Below are positions 20,781 to 28,930 of a stretch of DNA of 64,000 bases, in pieces (the stretch's first letter is position 1; every line of letters begins with the position of its first letter). The notes beneath the pieces were generated by a model, which saw only the letters and a program-made list of their open reading frames with translations, was not told where the DNA came from and searched no databases. The translations under genes were made by a program, and so were the position numbers. Source of the DNA: Pseudoduganella lurida (GTDB lineage Bacteria; Pseudomonadota; Gammaproteobacteria; Burkholderiales; Burkholderiaceae_D); NCBI RefSeq assembly GCF_007830455.1, contig NZ_VLLB01000010.1, positions 62,001-126,000 on the forward strand, read 5' to 3'.

Positions 20781-21980
20781 ATGAATGATCCTGTCGTTAT
20801 TGTTGGTGCCGCGCGGACGCCCATGGGCGCGTTCCAGGGCGATTTCGCGGCGTTGTCGGCGAACGAACTGGGGGCCGTGGCGATCCGAGCGGCGGTCGAG
20901 CGGGCCGGGATTGCTCCCGAGCTCGTCGAGCACGTGTATTTCGGGAATTGCCTGATGGCGGGACAGGGCCAGGCGCCCGCCCGCCAGGCGCTGCTGAAGG
21001 CCGGCCTGCCGACCTCCACCGGCGCCGTCACGCTGTCGAAGATGTGCGGCTCGGCGATGCAGGCGGCGATCTTCGCGCATGACCAGCTGGTGGCCGGCAG
21101 CGCGGACGTCGTCGTCGCCGGCGGCATGGAGTCGATGACCAATGCGCCATACCTGGTGCCGAAGGGACGCGGCGGCTACCGCATCGGCCACGGCAATCTG
21201 TTCGACCACATGATGCTCGATGGCCTGGAGGATGCGTACAGCAAGGATGAAAAGACCGGCGGCGGCCGCTCGATGGGCACCTTCGCGGAAGAATGCGCGA
21301 CGAAATACGCGTTCACGCGCGAGCAGCAGGATGCCTACGCGATCGCATCCGTGCAGCGCGCGCAGTCCGCCGCGAACGGCGGCAAGTTCGCCTGGGAGAT
21401 CGCGCCGGTGACCGTTCCGGGCCGCGGCGGCGACACCGTCATCGACCGTGACGAAGGCCCGGCGAAAGCCAAGCCGGAAAAGATCCCGGCACTCAAGCCC
21501 GCGTTCAAAAAGGACGGCTCGATCACGGCCGCCTCGTCGTCCTCGATCAACGATGGCGCCGCGGCCCTCGTGCTGATGCGCGCATCGACCGCGCAGAAGC
21601 TCGGCGCAACGGTACTCGCAAAGCTGGTCGGCCACGCCACCAACGCGCTGGCGCCGAACGAGTTCACCACCGCGCCCGTCGGCGCGATTCAAAAGCTGCT
21701 GGCGAAGAATGGCTGGAAGGTGGCGGACGTGGATCTCTTCGAGATCAACGAGGCCTTCGCGGCCGTGCCGATGGCGGCGATGCACGAGCTGGACATCCCC
21801 CATGCGAAAGTCAACGTGCATGGCGGCGCCTGTGCGCTGGGCCATCCGATCGGTGCTTCCGGCGCGCGCATCATCGTCACCCTGCTGGGCGCGCTGCGGG
21901 ACCGCGGCCTGAAACGGGGTGTCGCGGCGCTGTGCATCGGCGGCGGCGAAGCGACGGCGGTCGGCGTGGAGGTGCTGTAA
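20781..21980 (+). CDS. Acetyl-CoA C-acyltransferase (thiolase)
   Basis: This is a thiolase, either degrading (beta-oxidation, branched-chain catabolism) or acetoacetyl-CoA type. From the chosen start it has 399 residues: nucleophile C89 (LSKMCGSAMQA), the glycine-rich GGMESMTNAP, the active-site His in GGACALGHPIGASGAR and the second Cys in ALCIGGGEA. An ATG six bases upstream leaves no gap after the GGAGA ribosome site (20770-20774); the ATG at 20781 is better placed. Next to liuA and a second acyl-CoA dehydrogenase, it may use acetoacetyl-CoA from the LiuE reaction. The SDR gene overlaps its stop. Confidence 0.92.
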   Translation: MNDPVVIVGAARTPMGAFQGDFAALSANELGAVAIRAAVERAGIAPELVEHVYFGNCLMAGQGQAPARQALLKAGLPTSTGAVTLSKMCGSAMQAAIFAHDQLVAGSADVVVAGGMESMTNAPYLVPKGRGGYRIGHGNLFDHMMLDGLEDAYSKDEKTGGGRSMGTFAEECATKYAFTREQQDAYAIASVQRAQSAANGGKFAWEIAPVTVPGRGGDTVIDRDEGPAKAKPEKIPALKPAFKKDGSITAASSSSINDGAAALVLMRASTAQKLGATVLAKLVGHATNALAPNEFTTAPVGAIQKLLAKNGWKVADVDLFEINEAFAAVPMAAMHELDIPHAKVNVHGGACALGHPIGASGARIIVTLLGALRDRGLKRGVAALCIGGGEATAVGVEVL

Positions 21981-22648
21981 TGGCGGCGGCCCTGATCATC
22001 GGCGCCTCGCGCGGCATCGGCCAGGAACTGGTCCGGCAATACCTGGCGGACGGCTGGCGCGTGATCGCCACCGCCCGCAAGGCAGCGGACTGCGAGGCGC
22101 TGGCCACGCTGGGCGCCGAGGTGCACCAGCTGGACGTGACGAACGTGGAAGCCGTCGCCGGCCTGGGCTGGAAGCTCGACGACGAACATCTCGATGTCGC
22201 CATCCTCAACGCGGGCGTGTACGGCCCGCGGCACGACGGCTTTCCCGTGCAGGCCGATTTCGACAGCGTGATGCACACCAATGTGCTGGCGGCGATGCGG
22301 CTGCTGCCGATCATCGCGCCGCTGGTGGCCAGCACGCGCGGCAAGCTGGCCGTGATGTCCTCGCGCATGGGCTCGCTCAGCACGCGCGAAAGCGCCGTCG
22401 GCTCGCTGTACCGGGCCAGCAAGGCGGCGCTGAACTCGGTGCTGGTCGATACCGCGCTCACGTTTGGCGGCCAGGGCGCCACCTGTGTCGCGCTGCATCC
22501 GGGCTGGGTACGCACCGACATGGGCGGCGGCAGCGCCGACCTGTCACCGGAAGACAGCGCCGCCGGCATCCGCGCCACGCTCGCCGCCCTGCCCGCCTCG
22601 GCCAGCGCCACCTTCGTCACCTACGACGGCAAGCCGATCGGCTGGTAA
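21980..22648 (+). CDS. Short-chain dehydrogenase/reductase (SDR)
   Basis: This NAD(P)-dependent oxidoreductase of 222 residues has a Rossmann start AAALIIGASRGIGQELV, LDVTNVEAVA, an NAG motif (AILNAGVYGP) and the catalytic YxxxK region SLYRASKAALNSV with the preceding Ser (SSRMGSL). The ATG overlaps the thiolase stop (TAATG), so the two genes are coupled. The C-terminal part HPGWVRTDMGGGSADLSPEDSAAGI is typical of the C-factor/YciK-like SDRs. The substrate is unknown; the neighbours suggest acyl-CoA or keto-acid metabolism. Confidence 0.88.
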   Translation: MAAALIIGASRGIGQELVRQYLADGWRVIATARKAADCEALATLGAEVHQLDVTNVEAVAGLGWKLDDEHLDVAILNAGVYGPRHDGFPVQADFDSVMHTNVLAAMRLLPIIAPLVASTRGKLAVMSSRMGSLSTRESAVGSLYRASKAALNSVLVDTALTFGGQGATCVALHPGWVRTDMGGGSADLSPEDSAAGIRATLAALPASASATFVTYDGKPIGW

Positions 22649-22664
22649 GACATCAACAACAGCC

Positions 22665-22773
22665 GAGCCCGTGTCCACCTGGGGGTCAACCCCATTTTCG
22701 GACACGGCCTGAGCAGTAGCTAAGGCTGAGCTCGTGTCCGATTTCGGGGTTGACCCCCAGGTGGACACGGGCT
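22665..22773. repeat. Inverted REP pair, family B, between the SDR and acyl-CoA dehydrogenase genes
   Basis: The left unit (22665-22709) has GAGCCCGTGTCCACCTGGGG then GTCAACCCCATTTTCGGACACGG. The right unit (22728-22773) is its approximate reverse complement, with GTTGACCCCCAGGTGGACAC. Only 18 bp separate them. Relative to the pair at 20.6 kb, the inner palindrome is GGGGTCAACCCC rather than GGGGTCAGACCCC. Confidence 0.75.
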
Positions 22774-22794
22774 GGACAATAAAACGGGAGAGAC

Positions 22795-23922
22795 ATGGTA
22801 CTGAGCGAAGAACACCGGATGATCCGGGATGCGCTGCGGTCGTATGCGCAGGAGCGGCTGGCGCCGCAGGCGGCGCGCTGGGACCGCGAGCATCACTTCC
22901 CGAAGGATGAGCTGAAGGAGTTGGCGGCGCTGGGTGCGTTCGGCGTGGCGGTGCCCGAGGAACTGGGCGGTGCCGGCCTCGACTACGTGTCGCTGGCGCT
23001 GGTGCTGGAAGAGATCGCGGCGGGCGATGGCGGCACGTCGACCATCATCTCGGTGAACAACTGCCCCGTCTGCAGCATCGGCATGGCGTATGCCGACCAG
23101 CGCCAGCAGGAACAATGGCTGCGGCCGCTGGCAAGCGGCGCGATGCTGGGCGCGTTCTGCCTGACCGAGCCGCACACCGGCAGCGACGCGGCCGCGCTGC
23201 GCACCACTGCCGTGCGCGATGGCGACGAGTACGTGCTGAACGGCGTCAAGCAGTTCATCACCTCCGGCAAGCATGCGGACGTGGCGATCGTGCTGGCCGT
23301 CACCGACAAGGCCGCCGGCAAGAAGGGCATCAGCGCGTTCTGGGTGCCGACCTCGGCGCCCGGCTATATCGTCGCTGGCATCGAGCACAAGATGGGCCAG
23401 CACTCGTCCGACACCGCCCAGATCGCCTTCGACAACTGCCGCATCCCCACCGAAAACCGGATCGGCGAGGAAGGCGCAGGCTATAAAATCGCGCTGTCCG
23501 GCCTGGAAGGGGGCCGCATCGGCATCGCTTCGCAGGCCGTCGGCATGGCCCGCGCCGCCTACGAGGCCGCCTTGCGCTATGCCCGTGAACGCGAGACGTT
23601 CGGACAACCAATCTTTCAGCACCAGTCGGTACAATTCAGGCTGGCCGGCATGGCCACGCAGATCGAGGCGGCGCGCCAGCTGGTGCTGCACGCGGCGGCG
23701 CTGAAGGATGCCGGCGAGCCGTGCCTGAAGGAGGCGGCAATGGCCAAGCTGTTTGCTTCCGAGATGGCCGAGCGCGTCTGCTCCGATGCCATCCAGGTGC
23801 ATGGCGGCTACGGTTATGTGAGCGACTTCCCCGTCGAGCGCATCTACCGCGACGTGCGCGTCTGCCAGATCTACGAAGGCACCTCGGATATCCAGAAACT
23901 GCTGATCGCACGGGCGCTGTAA
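22795..23922 (+). CDS. Acyl-CoA dehydrogenase (short/branched-chain type)
   Basis: This FAD-dependent acyl-CoA dehydrogenase of 375 residues has FCLTEPHTGSDAAALRT (first signature), QVHGGYGYVSDFPVERIYRD and the catalytic Glu in QIYEGTSDIQ near the end, the short/branched-chain arrangement that liuA lacks. An ACGGGAGAG ribosome site precedes the ATG. It may act on 2-methylbutyryl-, isobutyryl- or butyryl-CoA, which would fit the branched-chain setting, but the specificity cannot be read from the sequence. Confidence 0.93.
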   Translation: MVLSEEHRMIRDALRSYAQERLAPQAARWDREHHFPKDELKELAALGAFGVAVPEELGGAGLDYVSLALVLEEIAAGDGGTSTIISVNNCPVCSIGMAYADQRQQEQWLRPLASGAMLGAFCLTEPHTGSDAAALRTTAVRDGDEYVLNGVKQFITSGKHADVAIVLAVTDKAAGKKGISAFWVPTSAPGYIVAGIEHKMGQHSSDTAQIAFDNCRIPTENRIGEEGAGYKIALSGLEGGRIGIASQAVGMARAAYEAALRYARERETFGQPIFQHQSVQFRLAGMATQIEAARQLVLHAAALKDAGEPCLKEAAMAKLFASEMAERVCSDAIQVHGGYGYVSDFPVERIYRDVRVCQIYEGTSDIQKLLIARAL

Positions 23923-23936
23923 TCGCCTACACTGAA

Positions 23937-23951
23937 TTGTCGCAAAACTGT
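23937..23951 (+). promoter_or_regulatory. TTGTCGCAAAACTGT motif upstream of the response regulator gene
   Basis: This 15-mer differs by one base from TTGTCGCAAAATTGT at 25536-25550, upstream of the partner kinase gene. It lies 32-46 bp before the response regulator start. A shared site at both halves of the pair points to autoregulation by the regulator. Confidence 0.5.
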
Positions 23952-23982
23952 ATGGCTTTGTACCGGCGGGGAGGAGATTGCC

Positions 23983-24663
23983 ATGTATCGAGTGATGCTG
24001 GTGGAGGACGATGCCCGCCTGGCCGACCTGGTCACGGAATACCTGGCGGGCTATGAATTCAAGGTCGATGTCGTCAGCCGTGGCGACGCGGCCGTGGCCC
24101 GCTTCAAGGCGGCCCCGCCGGACATCGTGGTGCTCGACCTGATGCTGCCGGGCCTGGACGGCATGCTCGTCTGCCGCCAGCTGCGCGACCTGACGAAGAT
24201 CCCGATCCTGATCATGACGGCGCGCGAGGATTCCTATGATGAAGTCTCGCTGCTCGAACAGGGTGCGGACGATTTCATCAACAAGCCCGTGCAGCCGCGC
24301 GTGCTGCTGGCCCGCCTGCGCGCCCTGCTGCGCCGTGCCCAGGGCAAGCCGCCCAACGACCTGCTCACCTTCGGCGCGCTGGCGATTGCCACCAGCGACC
24401 GCACCGTCACCTGGCGCGGCGAGCCCTGCGTGCTCAGCAACACCGAATACAAGCTGCTGCTGGTGCTGGCCGAATCGGCCGGCACCGTGCTGTCGCGCGA
24501 TGCGCTGCTGAAGAAGATGCGCGGCATCGAGTTCGACGGCCTGGACCGCAGCATCGACAACAGCATCTCGAAGCTGCGCCGCAAGTTCGACGATGCCGAG
24601 TCGGAGAAAATCAAGACGGTGTGGGGCGAAGGCTACCTGTTCTCGCCCTCGGCCTGGAGCTGA
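23983..24663 (+). CDS. OmpR-family response regulator (RstA-like)
   Basis: This two-component response regulator has 226 residues. The receiver contains E8, D9 and D10, phospho-acceptor D52 (VVLDLMLPGLDG), T79 and the Lys of FINKPVQPR. The C-terminal winged helix has LSNTEYKLLLVLAESAG and TVWGEGYLF. The sequence and the RstB-like kinase at 25593 suggest an RstA/RstB relative. Unusually, the kinase is not adjacent: an opposite-strand gene lies between. A 15-bp motif shared with the kinase promoter lies upstream. Confidence 0.9.
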   Translation: MYRVMLVEDDARLADLVTEYLAGYEFKVDVVSRGDAAVARFKAAPPDIVVLDLMLPGLDGMLVCRQLRDLTKIPILIMTAREDSYDEVSLLEQGADDFINKPVQPRVLLARLRALLRRAQGKPPNDLLTFGALAIATSDRTVTWRGEPCVLSNTEYKLLLVLAESAGTVLSRDALLKKMRGIEFDGLDRSIDNSISKLRRKFDDAESEKIKTVWGEGYLFSPSAWS

Positions 24664-24666
24664 CGG

Positions 24667-25371
24667 CTATTCGATCAGCGGCGTGATCGCCACCGGCACG
24701 TTCTGGCTGATCACCAGCGCCCGTTCCGGCCACTCGGCAAAGCGGTACAGCATCACCCGGAATGCCGCATTGGCATCGCCCTCGAAGGCCGCGCCTTCCA
24801 TGGGCGGCAGCGTGGCGTCACGCAAGGGATCGCGGATGCGTACCTCTGCTTCGCTGGCGGGCACGAAGGCAAAGCGCACGCCGGCACAGTGGCGCCCCTG
24901 GTACGACGCATCCACGTAACGCATGTACTGCAGCGCCTGATCGCAGGCGGCGCGCAGGTCCGTACCTTCGTAGATGCCATCTACCCGCGCCACGATGGAC
25001 AGCCGCGGCCCGAACGTGAAGGCGCTGACGCGCCGGTTCAGCACCAGCATGGCGTTCTCGTCGTACGCCGCCTTCAGCAGCGGCAGCACGGTGCGGCCGG
25101 TGACATCGAGCGGCAGGTTCAGCTGCGTGCTGCGACCGGACAGCGTCAGGCGCACGCCGTCCAGCGGCTGCTCCGGATCGTTCGGCGCCACCTGGTAATG
25201 CATCTGCAGGAAGCTCTTGGCCGCGCCATATTTCGCGAACGCCACCATGGTCCGGTAGGCATCGCGGTAGCTGATCCAGCCCGCCTCGCCGCCCTGCGCC
25301 CGGCACACGGGGGCCGCCAGCGCGGACAGCAGGCAGCCGGCCGCCAGCGTGCATCGCAGGCGTGCCTTCAT
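24667..25371 (-). CDS. Secreted protein of unknown function
   Basis: This is a predicted periplasmic protein of 234 residues. The chosen ATG has a GGAAGG ribosome site and gives a clean signal peptide, MKARLRCTLAAGCLLSALA to about AQG (residue 27). The mature part starts GEAGWISYRDAYRTMVAFAKYG and has regular beta-rich stretches (LDGVRLTLSGRS, LNLPLDVTGRTVLPLL) and two cysteines (C141, C161) that could pair. It loosely recalls small families of unknown function (DUF2987-like); I am not sure of that. The stop is 3 bp from the response regulator stop, and its promoter faces the kinase gene across 221 bp with TGTCG repeats. It may be a target or signal protein of this two-component system. Confidence 0.7.
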   Translation of the reverse strand: MKARLRCTLAAGCLLSALAAPVCRAQGGEAGWISYRDAYRTMVAFAKYGAAKSFLQMHYQVAPNDPEQPLDGVRLTLSGRSTQLNLPLDVTGRTVLPLLKAAYDENAMLVLNRRVSAFTFGPRLSIVARVDGIYEGTDLRAACDQALQYMRYVDASYQGRHCAGVRFAFVPASEAEVRIRDPLRDATLPPMEGAAFEGDANAAFRVMLYRFAEWPERALVISQNVPVAITPLIE

Positions 25372-25524
25372 GGACCTTCCGGACAGGCGGAGGGGAGCTC
25401 TTGCATGGCTGTGCATTCCGGCGGGACGCCTTTCGTCTTTGCTGGCTGCCGCGCTGGCCGCGACCAGCCAGGCGGAAACAGTCATTGCATGATAGCCAGC
25501 CGCCTGCACGGCGTCCGCCGCAAG

Positions 25525-25552
25525 ATGTCGGGTTTTTGTCGCAAAATTGTCG
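25525..25552. promoter_or_regulatory. Three TGTCG direct repeats at 11-bp steps (response-regulator binding site)
   Basis: ATGTCG (25525), TTGTCG (25536) and TTGTCG (25547) repeat once per helical turn. This is the layout of OmpR/PhoB-family binding sites. The middle and last copies make up the 15-mer shared with 23937-23951. The site lies 41-68 bp before the kinase start and about 154 bp before the divergent secreted-protein gene. Confidence 0.55.
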
Positions 25553-25592
25553 GCGTGACTTTCCGTCACACGGCTTCCCCTACAATTGGACG

Positions 25593-26903
25593 ATGAACCG
25601 CCTGTTCTTCCGCTTCTTCGTCCTCGTGATGCTGTCGACCAGCGTGGCGGCGTTCATCGTGTACTTCACGATCAACCGGCTGTTCGGCGACCCGCTGGCC
25701 AGCATCGCCCGCAACCAGGCGGCCGCACCGATCTTCCTGCTGGAGCAGTACGTGGACCAGGCCCCGCCGGACGGCTGGCTGGACCGGCTGAACAAGGTGC
25801 GCGAGGTGTCCGACGTGCGGTTCGACCTGGTGCCGCTGGCAACGGCGCGCCGGCAGCTGGCGGGGAAGGACCGTGATGCATTCGACCGGGGCGAAGTGGT
25901 CATCGATATCGCCCACCGTGCCCTGCTGCGCCGGGTCGACCTGACGGGCGAGCGCTACATCGGCAGCGAGGGCGAGGCGATCCATGCGCAGAACCTGCCC
26001 ATCGATATCCGCGTGGCGCTGCAGATGGAAGGCCTGCGCTACGCCATCGTGGCGCTGGCGCTGCTGATCCCGATCGGGGTGTGGTCACGCTCGCACTGGC
26101 ACGGTTTGCAGGCGCTGATGAAGGTGGCCGACAGCTTCGGCGCCGGCCAGCTGAAGGCCCGTGCGGCGCTGCAGCCCGGCGACAGCATCTACCCGCTGGC
26201 CGAGCGCATCAACCTGATGGCCGACCGCATCCAGACGCTGCTGGAAGCGCAGCGCGGCCTGCTGCATTCGGTGTCGCACGAGATCCGCACCCCGATCGCG
26301 CGCCTGGAGTTCGCGCTGGAACTGCTGCACGATACCGCGCAGGACACGCTGCTGCAGAAGCGCATCGGCAGCATGCAGGACGACCTGGCGGAACTGAAGG
26401 CGCTGGTCGGCGAGCTGCTGGGCATGGCCCGGCTGGACAGCGACCAGCCGCTGCGCTACGAGACGTTCGACCTGACGGAAGCGCTGCGCAGCTGTGCCCA
26501 CGGCCTGCCGCCGGCGCCCGTGTCGCTCGACGTGTCGGTGCCGGACGGCATGGGGTCCTACTACGGCGATTGCCGCCTGCTGATGCGCGCCACCGGCAAC
26601 CTGCTGCGCAACGCCCAGAAATACGCGAATGGCAGGGTAGCGCTTTCCGCCGCGAGCCGGCCGGGCGGCGTATCGATCACGGTCGACGACGACGGACCGG
26701 GCATTCCCGAGGAAGAGCGGGCCCACGTGTTCGAACCGTTCTACCGGCTGGACCGCTCGCGCGACCGCGGCACGGGCGGCTTCGGCCTGGGGCTGTCGAT
26801 CGCCGGCAAGGCCGTCGCCCTGCATGGGGGAACGCTGACGATCGAGACGTCGCCATTGGGCGGTGCCCGCTTCACGATCAGCCTGCCTCCGGCGTCGTCG
26901 TAG
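25593..26903 (+). CDS. Membrane sensor histidine kinase (RstB-like)
   Basis: This is an inner-membrane sensor of 436 residues. Transmembrane segment 1 spans about 5-27 (FFRFFVLVMLSTSVAAFIVYF) and segment 2 about 148-164. The periplasmic loop between them is about 120 residues and has the RstB-like PPDGWLDRLNKVR region. A HAMP domain follows, then the H-box with H229 (HSVSHEIRTPIARLEF), and the ATPase domain with N-box NLLRNAQKYAN, DDDGPGIPEE and GGFGLGLSIAGKA. Its partner is the regulator at 23983. The 3' end overlaps the convergent YihY gene by 26 bp. The start was chosen for the membrane segment; the frame continues upstream without protein-like sequence. Confidence 0.9.
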   Translation: MNRLFFRFFVLVMLSTSVAAFIVYFTINRLFGDPLASIARNQAAAPIFLLEQYVDQAPPDGWLDRLNKVREVSDVRFDLVPLATARRQLAGKDRDAFDRGEVVIDIAHRALLRRVDLTGERYIGSEGEAIHAQNLPIDIRVALQMEGLRYAIVALALLIPIGVWSRSHWHGLQALMKVADSFGAGQLKARAALQPGDSIYPLAERINLMADRIQTLLEAQRGLLHSVSHEIRTPIARLEFALELLHDTAQDTLLQKRIGSMQDDLAELKALVGELLGMARLDSDQPLRYETFDLTEALRSCAHGLPPAPVSLDVSVPDGMGSYYGDCRLLMRATGNLLRNAQKYANGRVALSAASRPGGVSITVDDDGPGIPEEERAHVFEPFYRLDRSRDRGTGGFGLGLSIAGKAVALHGGTLTIETSPLGGARFTISLPPASS

Positions 26904-27792
26904 TCATCGGCTGCGGCGACGTGTCCTCGCCGCGCACCACCTTCTCGTATTCGGCGATCACCTGCGCGCCGAACAGCAGCAGCGTGGCGCCGATCTCCAG
27001 GCTGAACATCACCACGATGGCCGTCGTCATCGAGCCGTACACCACGTTCACCTGCGACAGCGTGGTGAAGTACCAGACCAGCACGTGGCGGGCGATTTCC
27101 CACAGCACGGTGGCCGTCACGCCGCCGATCAGCGCGTGCTGCCAGCGCAGCGTCCCCACCGGCATCACCATGTAGATCGACGACAGCAGCAGCACCTCGC
27201 CGGCCAGTCCCAGCATGTACAGCAGCGCCCCGGACAGCCCCTGCAGCGACCATGCCACGCCGAACAGCCGCACGCTTTCCGCGCCGATCACCTGCAGGCT
27301 GCCGGCCACCAGCGTGACGACGAGCGCACCGATGCCCAGGCACAGGATGTAGCAGTACGGCAGCATCGCCGAGATCATGTAGTGGCGCTTGCGGGTGTCC
27401 ACGCGGTGCAGGAAGATCACGCACATGGCGTTCTCCAGCACGGTAAAGGCCAGCGAACTGAAGAACAACATCGTCAGGCCCAGGAACCAGCCCACCAGGT
27501 CGCGGTGTTCAAGGAAATGCGCTACCTCGGTGACGATCGCCTTCGACTGCCCCGGCACCAGCCATTCGAGGTAGTGCCCGATGGTTTCCAGCAGCTCGGC
27601 CGGATCGATCACGTGCGACAGCGCCACCACCACCAGCATCACCAGCGGCACGATCGACAGCAGCGAGTAATACGCGACGGCGCCAGCCAGCAGCAGGCCC
27701 TGGTTGGCCTTGAAGCCCTTCAGGCACTGCAGCAGGAAGCGCAGCGGGTGGCCGACGACGTAAGTGACGGCATTGCGGTTGAGAATTGGCAT
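26878..27792 (-). CDS. YihY/BrkB-family inner-membrane protein
   Basis: This is a polytopic membrane protein of 304 residues in the YihY/virulence-factor BrkB family (once misnamed RNase BN). It has about six transmembrane helices, including LLLAGAVAYYSLLSIVPLVMLVVV, FFSSLAFTVLENAM and the VVYGSMTTAIVVMFSLEIGATLLLFGAQV block characteristic of the family. The biochemical function is not established. It lies 54 bp downstream of ldcA on the same strand and could be read through from it. Its 3' end overlaps the kinase gene on the other strand. Confidence 0.92.
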   Translation of the reverse strand: MPILNRNAVTYVVGHPLRFLLQCLKGFKANQGLLLAGAVAYYSLLSIVPLVMLVVVALSHVIDPAELLETIGHYLEWLVPGQSKAIVTEVAHFLEHRDLVGWFLGLTMLFFSSLAFTVLENAMCVIFLHRVDTRKRHYMISAMLPYCYILCLGIGALVVTLVAGSLQVIGAESVRLFGVAWSLQGLSGALLYMLGLAGEVLLLSSIYMVMPVGTLRWQHALIGGVTATVLWEIARHVLVWYFTTLSQVNVVYGSMTTAIVVMFSLEIGATLLLFGAQVIAEYEKVVRGEDTSPQPMTTTTPEAG

Positions 27793-27846
27793 GTTGCAAT
27801 TCTAGCGAGCCTCTTGCCGGGATGACGCCCGGCTGGGCGCGCCCTG

Positions 27847-28929
27847 TCAGCGCACCGCAGGCTCCAGCAGCGTGAGCGTCTGGCGCCCGGTATCCATGCG
27901 TGCCTGCAGGCCCATCGGCAGCGTGAACTGGTGGCGGATGTGGCCGAACGACCAGCCGGTCACGGCCGGGATATGCAGGGGCGCGAGGTGCTGGTCGGTG
28001 GTTTCGTCCAGCGTCAGCGACGGGCCGTCGTCGGCCGGGCCGCAGCCTTCGAAGATGCCCAGCATGATGCCGGAGGCGCTGCCGAACGGCTGGTTCATGT
28101 CCAGCTGCATCATCATGCGGTCGACGCGGTACGGTTCCTCGTTCACCTCTTCCAGGAACAGCAGCGCGTTCCTGATGTCGGCCGCATAGGGCGTGCCGGC
28201 CAGCGCGCTGACGAGCGCCAGGTTGCCGCCCACCAGCCGGCCCGTCGCCATGCCCGGCACCACGGTGCGCAGCGCGAAGTGTTCGTGACCCGGCTCGTTG
28301 GCGGCCAGGCGGCTGTTTTCTACCGCCATCGGGATCACGTACTCGTTTTCCGGATACGTGAGCACGTTGAGCAGGTGCGTGGTGGCGTAGTCGGAGGGCG
28401 ACGACATCGCCACGGGGCCGTGGAACGTCACCAGCCCGGCGTGCCGCCCGATCGCCAGGTGCAGCGCCGTGATGTCGGAATAGCCGACGAATATTTTGGG
28501 GTGCTTGCGGATCAGCGCATAGTCCAGGTGCGGCAGCAGCTGCATGGCGCCGGAGCCGCCGCGGATCGCCCAGATCGCCTTCACGTCCGGATCGAGGAAC
28601 ATGCCGTGCAGGTCTGCCAGCCGGTGCTGCCAGCTGCCGGCGTAATTGCCGTACACCTCCGCCAGGTGCCGGCCCAGCTTCACGTCGTAGCCCAGCGCGC
28701 GGACGTTGGCGATGGCCTTGTCGATCGCCGCCTGCGACACCTGCCCGGCCGGCGTGACGAGGCCGATGGTGTCGCCCGGCAGCAGCCGCGGAGGTTTGAG
28801 GAGCGCCATCGGTTTCGTGCGTGAAGAAGCGGCCACCGCCGGGGCGGAGACCATGGCGGTGGCCGATGCGGCCAGAGCGGCCACCGAGCGGCCGAAGCCG
28901 CGCCGCCCAGGGTTCGGCAAATGCGTCAA
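27847..28929 (-). CDS. ldcA: Tat-exported LD-carboxypeptidase (peptidase family S66)
   Basis: S66 LD-carboxypeptidases remove the terminal D-Ala from murein tetrapeptides. This 360-residue protein has nucleophile S151 in VGYSDITALHLA, the catalytic Glu in LFLEEVNEEPYRVDRM and the His in GHIRHQFTLPMG. The N-terminus carries a twin-arginine signal (RRGFGRS at 9-15, then a hydrophobic stretch to AVAAS), so it should act in the periplasm, unlike the cytoplasmic E. coli LdcA. The start is a TTG one base after the TonB-receptor stop, which implies translational coupling. No other start keeps the RR motif as well. Confidence 0.9.
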   Translation of the reverse strand: MTHLPNPGRRGFGRSVAALAASATAMVSAPAVAASSRTKPMALLKPPRLLPGDTIGLVTPAGQVSQAAIDKAIANVRALGYDVKLGRHLAEVYGNYAGSWQHRLADLHGMFLDPDVKAIWAIRGGSGAMQLLPHLDYALIRKHPKIFVGYSDITALHLAIGRHAGLVTFHGPVAMSSPSDYATTHLLNVLTYPENEYVIPMAVENSRLAANEPGHEHFALRTVVPGMATGRLVGGNLALVSALAGTPYAADIRNALLFLEEVNEEPYRVDRMMMQLDMNQPFGSASGIMLGIFEGCGPADDGPSLTLDETTDQHLAPLHIPAVTGWSFGHIRHQFTLPMGLQARMDTGRQTLTLLEPAVR

Positions 28930-28930
28930 C

